Source of the DNA: Isohypsibius dastychi
Lineage: Eukaryota > Tardigrada > Eutardigrada > Parachela > Isohypsibiidae
Reading direction: 5' to 3'
DNA length: 12,375 nucleotides
Assembly: GCA_034696485.1 (NCBI GenBank)
Contig: JAQIWT010001114.1
Span: 1 to 12,375, forward strand
Below are positions 1 to 6,794 of this stretch, in pieces. The first letter of the stretch is position 1. Each line of letters opens with the position of its first letter. The notes beneath the pieces are model-generated. The model was not told where the DNA came from and did not search any database. It saw only the letters and a list, made by a program, of their open reading frames with translations. The translations under genes and the position numbers were made by a program.

Positions 1-181
1 CGTTCCGTTCCAAAATGTAAGCCTAGCAGGAACTGTCAGCTTTGCAGGACCGCAGTTTAGCAGGAATCGGAGAGTAGTTTGAGTTATAAGTGATTACATC
101 ATGAGGATCAGTGGTTGGACTCCTTACTCACCAAAACCTGACAACTTTAGCAAGCAGAATAAGAAATGACTTTATTTGCAG

Positions 182-460
182 ATTATATCTCTGACCTTAG
201 GATGCTTGGAGAGCGTCGGGCAAATTCAACATGAACTCATGCACATTTTTGGTTTGTTTCACAAAAAACAGCGACCTGATCGTGACCAGTTCGTTTTAAT
301 CAATTATTCCAACATCCCAAACAACTCTATTGAACTTTTCAAAGTCAGAAAAGATTCCGAAAGATTTCTGCCGACCTTTAAGCCGCCAACTTATCGACTC
401 CGTATAGGTCGCCACCCTGTTGTGGGGGACAGAAATTTAAATCTGTTGACAGTGGCCTGA
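182..460 (+). pseudogene. Astacin (M12A) exon-2 remnant, left copy of the array
   Basis: This is a degraded copy of the second exon of the plus-strand short astacins. It follows a plausible acceptor (TTTATTTGCAG, ending at 181) and opens with the family's Cys-containing segment, then HELMHIFGLFH followed by KKQRPDRD. The three zinc His and catalytic Glu remain. The Glu that normally follows the third His, which in crayfish astacin pairs with the mature N-terminus, is Lys. After FKVRKDSERF the alignment to the copy at 1891-2650 jumps about 22 codons to LPTFKP, so the Met-turn region is missing. The last family Cys is also absent and the reading frame ends in unrelated sequence. The preceding bases (about 50-160) resemble the exon-1 end and intron of the copy at 4648-5339, but no open first exon is seen. 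It is probably a pseudogene; any first exon lies off the window. Confidence 0.75.
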
Positions 461-660
461 TGGCTCACCGATCTGTTCTCCATCGATCGTGGTCACAGAT
501 GTGGATAGCTGACGCCAAGAAACAAATGTGACTCAAGAAACAACTATGCCGTCTTGTTGGTTGGGTGAGATACAAATCTGCAGTATCTGACATCACAAAA
601 CGTTTGGTTCTAGTATATCGCTAAAAGAGTTGTTTTTTGAAACGACACAGATCGTTATAA

Positions 661-1320
661 TCAACATGGGTATGCAGCGTTCAAGCGGGCAATATCCAGC
701 TGACTCAGCCCCACAGCTTGACCGATCCTGACTCCATCTCGCTTCGGGAGTATTGTAGGTAGGTTAAGCGGATCTTTGGAGAATGTCGATACTCCAGAAT
801 GCACAACGGAGTGATAATCATACGGCAGCCCGAAAGTATCTGTATCATTCCTAATCGCGAAGATATCCTGACTCTTCCCATTCGTTGGATCAATGTTCGC
901 GAAAATGATGGAAACATAATGATCTCGATCAGGTCGCTGTTGCTCGTGATAGAATCCCAGAACATGTAGAAGTTCATGCTGAATGGAGGCTACTGAGTTG
1001 CCGCATTCTGGAGACAGTTCTAGAGCCTGTCTCATGCCCTGTCGACCAACAGGTCCGCCACATGTTGTCCCCCAACTGATTTCCAGATAATCTCCTTCCA
1101 AAGAATGGGGAATGAAAGTAACGCAATTGTTTGTGGCGGAGGAGATTTCAGTCATAGCTTCAGTGATGAGGAGTCTTTGAAACAAGGGGATTGAGGGGTT
1201 GTGGCTGAAAATGTATGGGACCACTCCACTGGTCCATTTTTTCGACGGGTCGCTGACAAAATTGCTATGAGCGATTTCGATTAGCGTCAAAGTGATTGTA
1301 ACAAATGTTAACGGAGTCAT
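661..1320 (-). CDS. Short secreted astacin-like metalloprotease, intronless
   Basis: A 219-residue zinc metalloprotease of family M12A, expected to cleave extracellular proteins. Residues 1-19 form a signal peptide. The catalytic domain starts almost directly after it (WTSGVVPY at 29-36), with no FxGD propeptide. The zinc motif is H115-E116-x-x-H119-x-x-G122-x-x-H125, followed by E126 and RPDRD. The four family cysteines are C66, C87, C106 and C219. The Met-turn is SVVHS (171-175) where the family has SxMHY, so both the Met and the Tyr that ligates zinc or stabilises the transition state are lost. A glycosylation sequon is at N158. The start at 1320 is chosen over an upstream in-frame Met at 1464 because the paralogue at 3436-4095 starts at the same point, the signal peptide begins there, and a TATA-like box lies 32 bp upstream. 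It is 76% identical to that paralogue by my count. Activity is uncertain. Confidence 0.9.
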   Translation of the reverse strand: MTPLTFVTITLTLIEIAHSNFVSDPSKKWTSGVVPYIFSHNPSIPLFQRLLITEAMTEISSATNNCVTFIPHSLEGDYLEISWGTTCGGPVGRQGMRQALELSPECGNSVASIQHELLHVLGFYHEQQRPDRDHYVSIIFANIDPTNGKSQDIFAIRNDTDTFGLPYDYHSVVHSGVSTFSKDPLNLPTILPKRDGVRIGQAVGLSQLDIARLNAAYPC

Positions 1321-1890
1321 GATCGTCTTCTCGAATTGTTCGATTGAGAGTCTTATATGCTCCCACGTCAGGATTTGTATGTTTGCACAGTGATACCTAA
1401 GCAGCACGCCAACCAAGTCGCAAAAACCGCATAATCGCCAAAAAATCAAATGATTCAGCGTCACTTAGTGAAGTATAGACATAAAAAGTTGGTTGGCTAA
1501 GTTAAAGTATGTTTACATTTCGTGCAACAGACGTCATTGATCACGCGCATTCGTTTTTCTAGTTTGAGGTGGACTGCAGTTCTAGATCTGACAGAAGGGA
1601 GGTTCAGCCAGACACGCACGCAACAGGCCGATTCTCTCCTGACAACGACAGGACTTCGAGGCATCCATTGTTGAGATTTATTTCTTTCGAGGCCACGTGA
1701 CGTAGTTTTCCAACAGATATTGCGCAAAAACTACACAGAATGCATATGGATGCCTGAGTCACTATATCCCGAAAACCATGTTTCGTCATAACCCGACAGC
1801 CGTGAGCACCAATAACTTGCTTCATCTCAATTCCAGTTCGTATCACATCGCTATTTAATCAGACTGTAGCAAGATTCTTTATCAGCAAAA
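1321..1890. promoter_or_regulatory. Divergent intergenic region of duplication unit 1
   Basis: This 570 bp spacer separates the minus-strand gene from the plus-strand copy and has no credible coding sequence. Blocks shared with the equivalent spacer at 4096-4647 include CAACAGACGTCAT (1525-1537, CRE-like), TGAGTCA (1755-1761, AP-1-like, 136 bp before the plus-strand ATG) and the TATA/TGACGTG block next to the minus-strand gene. A TATTTAA (1852-1858) lies 33 bp before the plus-strand ATG. Factor identities are guesses from consensus sites. Confidence 0.45.
1352..1370 (-). promoter_or_regulatory. Putative TATA box plus TGACGTG element for the minus-strand astacin at 661-1320
   Basis: Read on the minus strand, TGACGTG (1364-1370) is followed by CATATAAG (1352-1359), about 32 bp before the ATG. 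The same order and near-identical spacing occur at 4127-4145 before the paralogue. The ACGT core resembles a CRE/bZIP half site. Promoter function is inferred from position and conservation. Confidence 0.5.
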
Positions 1891-2650
1891 ATGTTTTCGC
1901 TGACCTTTTTCCTTGCCTTTGCCACACTCGTCTCTGCCAACTTTATCAAGGATGAAAGTAAACAGTGGCCGAATGGAGTTGTGCCGTATAAACTAAGTGA
2001 CAGTTATCTGGAAGATGATCGAGCTGAAGAAAAGAAGATGATTGAGACGGCGATGGCGGAGATCACGTCAAATACCCACAATTGCATCAAATTCATTCTT
2101 CGAACGAATGAGAATGATTTTATTCGTGTTAACCGTGGTTTTTCATGTAGCAGCCATGTTGGACGTCAAGGGGGACAGCAGGTTGGTATCATGAATCGAT
2201 CGTTGGCAATCCAGTGGTTGGAGTTCACAAATACCACTCGAACCGTAGTTTAATTTTGCCGGTCAGGATAACGAAGACGAAGTTTCATCGTTTTACAGAT
2301 AACGTCTCTGACAAGAGGATGTCTGGAAAACATTGGTGATTCAACATGAGCTCATGCATAACCTTGGCTTCTTCCACGAGGAACAACGGCCCGATCGTGA
2401 CCAGTTCGTTGATGTCATCACTGAGAACATCGTTGCCAACGCCATTAAAGGTTTCAACGTCAAAGAAGATACTGACACTTTGGGGCTTCCCTATGACTAC
2501 CAGTCTGTGCTTCATTCGAGGTTCAATGCCTACTCTATCAATCCTTCCATGCCGACCATTATGCCGAAAAAGAAAAGCGTTAATATAGGATCGGCTGAAC
2601 GGCTGAGTTTGGGCGATGTCGCAAAAATAAAGGCTGCTTATAAATGCTGA
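1891..2650 (+). pseudogene. Two-exon short astacin with a frameshift next to the active site
   Basis: Exon 1 (1891-2181) encodes a signal peptide (about residues 1-16), the WPNGVVPY start of the catalytic domain and VGRQGGQQ. It ends with CAG|GT in phase 0. Exon 2 starts at 2299 after TTTTACAG. It reads correctly through RGCLENIG, but two bases are missing near 2336-2338 compared with the copies at 182 and 4986. The frame then hits TGA before HELMHNLGFFHEEQRPDRD. From 2336 the correct frame stays open to the stop at 2648-2650 and keeps all zinc ligands and the terminal Cys. The Met-turn is SVLHS. An alternative acceptor at 2317 would restore the frame but drop the conserved Cys and has no pyrimidine tract. 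It is probably a recent pseudogene; a base error in the sequence is the main alternative. There is no FxGD propeptide. Confidence 0.75.
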
Positions 2651-3435
2651 AGTTCTAACCTTAACTGACCATATCGTTGTATCCTGTTGAACTCTAACAA
2701 AAACAAGAATCAAAATTCCACGTTCTTCTTATCCGAAACCAGAGTTGGCTTGATAAAAAACGAACGACCAAACCAACTTTCTTAGTGAGTGGTGAAGCCG
2801 AAAAAATGACGAAATGGAATAGGGGGAACCCGATTCCACTTCCTCGAAATTGTATCACCCAACGCAAACTATATATGGGCGTAAAACGATAGCTACTTCA
2901 GAAGCTTCATAGGTGGCATTTCTATTCTTCCGAATTGCGGAGGTAAAACGTCAACGAAACTTAAATTTTTCATGTAATCCCCAGATACTAATAAGTATTT
3001 TCTCAAGTCCTTCCCTACAATGGAGATAATCAGGTTCCTGACTGGCCTCTTGTATTCTTTGATGTGGTTTGCAACAGCTTTTCGTGTGTATCATGGTTAA
3101 CTGATTCTGATATACAAGTGGTCAGTATGTAGATTACGTGATGAGTCAGGCTTTCCTAGCAATCAACACTTGAGTTCCTCGTCAAGCTGCGTATTTATTA
3201 AGTGATTGTAAGTGGCTCGCACTTTCGATTCGTTATACCGTAGTAACTCACAGATGTGTGCTCTGTTGATTCTTGGAACCCGCTTACTTCAAACAAAAGT
3301 GTACTTGTGCCGGTACTATTCGCGAAGGGAAGTGAACTGTCACATGTGGCGAACTATACGTCTTACACCACAAAACATTTGTCTGTAGCTGCACGTTATG
3401 AGAGTTGTTCATTAAAGTGACACAGATCGTCATTC
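2651..3435. other. Intergenic 3' flank of unit 1
   Basis: No gene is recognised. Up to 3176 the sequence aligns with 5340-5865, showing that the duplication carried about 0.5 kb of 3' flank. Shared items are the 38-nt inverted repeat, a TATA-like stretch near 2869-2876, and TGAGTCA at 3142-3148. From 3177 to about 3365 the sequence is unlike the other unit and I see nothing specific in it. Confidence 0.5.
2808..2845. other. Conserved 38-nt inverted repeat, unit 1 copy
   Basis: Arms beginning GACGAAATGGAAT and ending ATTCCACTTCCTC fold into a stem of 14 pairs with three mismatches. It is closed by a GGAA loop, which fits the GNRA tetraloop pattern. The equivalent site in unit 2 (5502-5539) has the same length. 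It lies about 160 bp past the broken plus-strand astacin in sequence with no gene. Confidence 0.6.
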
Positions 3436-4095
3436 TCAACATTTGTATGCAGCGCTTAAACGGGCAATATCCAGCTGACTCAATCCCACAGCTTGACCGA
3501 TCCTGACTCCATCTCGCTTCGGGAGTATCGTCGGCAGATTTAGTGGATCTTTCGAGAATGTTGCAACTCCAGAATGCACAACAGATTGATGATCATATGG
3601 CAGCTCGAGAGTCTCTGTATGATTCCCAATCGCGAAGAGATCCTGACTCCTCCCATCAGCTGGATCACTGTTCGCAAAAGTGATGGAAATGAAGTGATCT
3701 CGATCAGATCGCTGTTTCTCATGATAGAATCCGAGAACATGTAGAAGTTCATGCTGAATGAAAGCCACTGAGTTGCCGCATTCTAAAGACAGTTCCAGAG
3801 CCTGATTTCTGCTCTGTCGACGAAACAGCCCGCCACATGTTGTCTCCCAACCGATTTCCAGATAATCTGGTTCCAAAGAATGGGGAATGAAAGTGACGCA
3901 GTTGTTTGCGGCGGAGGAGATTTCAGCCATGGCTTTAGTAATGAGCAATTTTTGAAGCAAGGGGGCTGGGGGGTTATGGCTGATAACGTAGGGAACGACT
4001 CCAGTAGCTAATTTTTTCGACGAGTCGCTAACGAAACTGCTATTACCGATGACGATTAGCGTCGAGAAAATTATGCCAAATGTTAACGGAGTCAT
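3436..4095 (-). CDS. Short secreted astacin-like metalloprotease, intronless, paralogue in unit 2
   Basis: A 219-residue M12A-type protein aligning without gaps to the gene at 661-1320. Signal peptide about 1-19; domain start TGVVPY; zinc motif H115-E116-x-x-H119-x-x-G122-x-x-H125 followed by E126 and RSDRD; cysteines C66, C87, C106, C219. The Met-turn is SVVHS (171-175), the same unusual form as its paralogue. The VGRQG segment conserved elsewhere in this window is here FRRQS (91-95), and the Trp before the domain start is Leu. Residues 181-210 are identical to the paralogue. The sequon at N158 is kept. No propeptide is present. The open frame of the same length supports function, but whether the enzyme cleaves peptides is doubtful without the Met-turn Tyr. 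Confidence 0.88.
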   Translation of the reverse strand: MTPLTFGIIFSTLIVIGNSSFVSDSSKKLATGVVPYVISHNPPAPLLQKLLITKAMAEISSAANNCVTFIPHSLEPDYLEIGWETTCGGLFRRQSRNQALELSLECGNSVAFIQHELLHVLGFYHEKQRSDRDHFISITFANSDPADGRSQDLFAIGNHTETLELPYDHQSVVHSGVATFSKDPLNLPTILPKRDGVRIGQAVGLSQLDIARLSAAYKC

Positions 4096-4647
4096 GATCG
4101 GCCTCTTGATTTGTGCGGCTTAGACTCCTATATGCTCTCACGTCAGGGTTTGTATGTTTGGACAGTGACATCTAAGCAGCGAGGGAAATAAGTCGCAAAA
4201 ACCGCAAAATCACCAAAAAATCTGATTTCATTCATAAGGTGTAGACATGCAGACTTGGCTGGCAAAGTCAAAGTGTGTTTACATCTGAACAACAGACGTC
4301 ATCGATCTCACGCGGTCGTTTTCAGACTGAATGTTATTCAAAATCACGTAAACCAAGGTGAATTCCAGCAAGAAATGAAACGTCCACAGAATAACGAGGA
4401 GATACTGATTTATTGAACAGTTTCGGTTTTCTCGACGTCTCGCCGTTCTGACTGGGGTTTCTCAAAGAATTGTTGATCAAAGACTGCGCACAATACATGC
4501 GAATGTATATGAGTCACAATATCCTAAAAAGCATATTTCGTCATGATCAGACAGCCTCAAGCAAAATCAGCCACAGAATCACAATTTCGTCCTGGATTAC
4601 ATACGCCGTTTTCAACAAAACTGCAACAACATTCTGTACTAACAAAC
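4096..4647. promoter_or_regulatory. Divergent intergenic region of duplication unit 2
   Basis: The 552 bp spacer matches 1321-1890 in blocks. Conserved are CAACAGACGTCAT (4290-4302) and TGAGTCA (4510-4516, 138 bp before the plus-strand ATG). The TATTTAA seen before the unit 1 plus-strand gene is not present here, which may mean that this promoter has decayed along with its gene. No coding sequence is supported. Confidence 0.45.
4127..4145 (-). promoter_or_regulatory. Putative TATA box plus TGACGTG element for the minus-strand astacin at 3436-4095
   Basis: On the minus strand TGACGTG (4139-4145) precedes CATATAGG (4127-4134), about 32 bp before the ATG at 4095. It is conserved with 1352-1370. 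Function is inferred. Confidence 0.5.
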
Positions 4648-5339
4648 ATGTTCCCCTTGACCTTTTCCATCGCATTTGTAGCCCACGTGTCTGGGAACTT
4701 TATCAAAGATGAAAGTAAAAAGTGGCCAAATGGAGTTGTGCCGTATAAGCTGAGTGATGCTTATCTGGAAGATGATCGAGCTGGTGAAAAGGAAGTGATT
4801 GAAGCAGCCATGGCGCAGATTACATCAAATACCAGCAATTGCATCAAGCCATGTTGGGCGTCAAGGAGGACAGCAGGTTAGTTTGATTGGTTGTAGGTGA
4901 TTATTAAGAGTGAATCAGTGGCGGGATTCATTTTTTTTCAACAAAAAATCACGATCGATTAGGAAATTTCTTTCTCGCTTTGCAGATTGTGTCGCTGTCC
5001 AGAGGATGTTTGGAGAATATTGGGGGTATCCAGCGTCAACTCATGCATGCACTCGGCTTCTATAACGAAGAAACCCGACCCGATCGTGACCAGTTTGTTC
5101 ACATCAATATTGACAACGTGAAGAAAACATGGATAAAAGATTTCAGTATCAGAGAAGATTCAGACACTTTTGGGCTCCCGTACGATTATCGCTCTGTGCT
5201 TCACTGGCCTTTCAACGCGTTCGCCATCAACCCTTCCATTCCGACCATTCTACCATTAAAGAATAACGTGAATATGGGATCGGCTGAACGGTTGAGTGCC
5301 GGCGATGTCATGAAACTTAAGACTGCTTATAAATGTTGA
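4648..5339 (+). pseudogene. Two-exon short astacin with a 62-bp deletion and destroyed active site
   Basis: Exon 1 starts at 4648 with a signal peptide and WPNGVVPY, and aligns closely to the copy at 1891 up to SNCIK. There 62 bp present in that copy (2091-2152) are missing, which shifts the frame before VGRQGGQQ and removes one family Cys. The donor CAG|GT is at 4876/4877 and the acceptor TTTGCAG ends at 4985. Exon 2 (4986-5339) stays open but joins out of frame. The zinc motif reads RQLMHALGFYN where the family has HExxHxxGxxH, so the first and third His and the catalytic Glu are all lost. The Met-turn is SVLHW. These lesions are independent of those in the other plus-strand copies. It is a pseudogene; a translated exon-2 fragment is conceivable but not supported. 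Confidence 0.88.
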
Positions 5340-5442
5340 ACTTTGAATTCTCAATGGTTATCATTTTATGTTTCATTGCTGCTCGCTGAGAGATATCAAG
5401 GAAGAATATTTCACGTTCCCCGAACCCAAAACAGATGGGCTC

Positions 5443-5448
5443 AATAAA
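5443..5448 (+). terminator. AATAAA polyadenylation signal
   Basis: A canonical AATAAA lies 104 bp past the stop of the plus-strand copy in unit 2. The matching place in unit 1 (about 2751) has only a degenerate GATAAAAAA stretch. The role is inferred from motif and position. Confidence 0.5.
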
Positions 5449-5501
5449 ACACGACGAACCGCCAAGCAGACATTCTGAGCGAGCGGTAAAACTGGAAAAA
5501 T

Positions 5502-5539
5502 GAGGCAGTGGAATAGGGGTAACCCCATTCCACTGCCTC
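5502..5539. other. Conserved 38-nt hairpin with GNRA-type loop, unit 2 copy
   Basis: Arms beginning GAGGCAGTGGAAT and ending ATTCCACTGCCTC pair over 16 base pairs with a single A-C mismatch. The loop is GTAA (GUAA in RNA). Compared with 2808-2845, stem position 5/34 is C-G here and A-T there, a compensated change. It lies past the AATAAA signal and just before a TATA-like stretch near 5564-5570. It could be a small structured RNA, a regulatory element or a mobile-element end; none of these is proven. Confidence 0.65.
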
Positions 5540-6502
5540 GGAATTATGTCAGCCAATGCAGATTATATACGAGCGTAAGACAATTACTAGTTCAGAAGCT
5601 CCGTGTTTGGATGTTTCCCAAATCAGCATTACGGAGGTAAAACGACAGCACAACTTGAAATTTTTTGTGCAGCTCCCTGGCACATGTAAGTAATTTATCA
5701 AGTTTTTCACTGCAATGAAGAAAATCAGGATCCTGATTGGCTACCCGTTTTCTATGATGGGGCTTGCAACAGGTTGTTGCGCATATCATGCTTAACTGAT
5801 ACACAAGTGGGTATTATGTAGATTACATGATGAGTCAGGCTGTCTCAGCATTCAACACTTGAGTTTTGGCTAATCAACTGAATCGCCTGTTGCTGCACTC
5901 ACCTAACTGAGAGATGAAGTTCACAGTGTACTGTACACCAGTTGTCTGGGAAATACATGACAATTGGTAGCTTTTTACTCTGGAGGCTCGGGAATCTCCT
6001 GCGTGAATCAAAACTGTTCAAAATGCGATTAGTTCTATTTGTAACAAGCGCAATGGCTTGGCGAACTTGCTCTTTGACTTCAACGTCTTTTTCTGTGATT
6101 CGGCAAGATTGCCATTAGATAACTGACCTATTGCGATATCACTTTTGCGTGAATGCCGTGCTTTCATCATCAGCTATCCCGTTTTTATTCCAACGTTGAT
6201 GTCAAAGTGAAACTCATCGTGTCCCACCGTTCTGATGCAGGGTCTAAACCTGACCTTATGCCTGAGTCTGACCGATTGGTCCACCATTGTTCGTGGTAGA
6301 GACCTGCAGGAGAGGATATCGGAGCCGAGAAACAACTGTTCAAAGTGTACTCTGGTCTTATGCTAGCATTATTTCATGTCAAGTTGGCGAACACAAAAAC
6401 GATTCGAATTGCAAGCCGGTATCGAAAAGGTCCTACTTCAGCAGTTGTTTTGAGTATAGACAGCGCCACCGGAATGCGGCGCAAGTGGCTGACATCCTTC
6501 CC

Positions 6503-6735
6503 ATGAGTGCGATGCCCTTCAAGCGCTGCAGTTTTCTGATACTATTATTTGGATTTGTAAGCTACCAGGTAACCATTGGCTGACAGACAAGGCCTGTATC
6601 CAACCGGTTTTGTTTTTCCTGATCCTGTACACACTTTAAATGCCTTCACAGACGAGTTGTCTTCTCAAAGAAATGACGTCGGAACACATCAAAAACCCCT
6701 TTAAAGAACTGCCTCCAGCGCTTATACGACTTTAG
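6503..6735 (+). CDS. Possible small secreted peptide, two exons (weak)
   Basis: An ATG at 6503 opens a signal-like segment (MSAMPFKRCSFLILLFGF) that ends in phase 0 at a donor GTAAGC (6557). A plausible acceptor GCCTTCACAG ends at 6651. The exon from 6652 stays in frame for 27 residues (starting TSCLLKEM) to TAG at 6733-6735, for a total of 45 residues. I recognise no family in the second part, and it contains one Cys. It ends 60 bp before the LDLa astacin, so it may instead belong to that gene's 5' untranslated region or be chance. Only the signal-like segment and splice consensus support it. Confidence 0.2.
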
Positions 6736-6794
6736 ACAGTGTACAGAACAGAAAATGTGTTCAGACTGCACAATTTACTTCTCTTTAAAAAGCC

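Larger units (their letters stand above)
591..3176. repeat. Tandem segmental duplication, unit 1
   Basis: The unit contains the minus-strand astacin, the divergent spacer, the plus-strand astacin and the 3' flank. It aligns along its whole length with 3366-5865. The left border is the CACAAAAC block near 591 (partner 3366). The right border is the block ending CAACACTTGAGTT (3176; partner 5865). Divergence is substantial and there are indels, so the duplication is not recent. Confidence 0.8.
3366..5865. repeat. Tandem segmental duplication, unit 2
   Basis: This is the second copy of the 2.5 kb unit at 591-3176, in the same orientation, starting about 190 bp after unit 1 ends. It preserves gene order, promoter blocks, the inverted repeat and the AP-1-like site in the 3' flank. 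The partial astacin at 182-460 suggests at least one more unit to the left. Confidence 0.8.
5340..6502. other. Intergenic region between the astacin array and the LDLa astacin
   Basis: Up to 5865 this is the 3' flank of unit 2, with TGAGTCA at 5831-5837 conserved from unit 1. From 5866 to 6502 I find no coding sequence, RNA gene or repeat I can support. Confidence 0.4.

Noticed and set aside
1321-1464. N-terminal extension of the minus-strand astacin up to a Met at 1464
   Set aside because: The extension runs through the TATA-like box, has no counterpart in the paralogue, and would bury the signal peptide inside the protein.
2285-2713. 142-codon minus-strand open frame
   Set aside because: It is antisense to exon 2 of the plus-strand astacin, which carries the recognisable zinc motif.
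5592-5804. Minus-strand frame with a matching frame in unit 1 (about 2950-3090), sharing residues such as CCKPH and LHC
   Set aside because: The two frames align for about 44 codons, but I count roughly 20 amino-acid changes to 6 silent ones, which is what neutral drift gives. A 1-base indel then breaks the frame in unit 1. The similarity is explained by the segmental duplication.
6287-6583. 98-codon plus-strand open frame
   Set aside because: No domain, signal or codon pattern supports it; only its last part overlaps the possible signal-like exon, in another frame.
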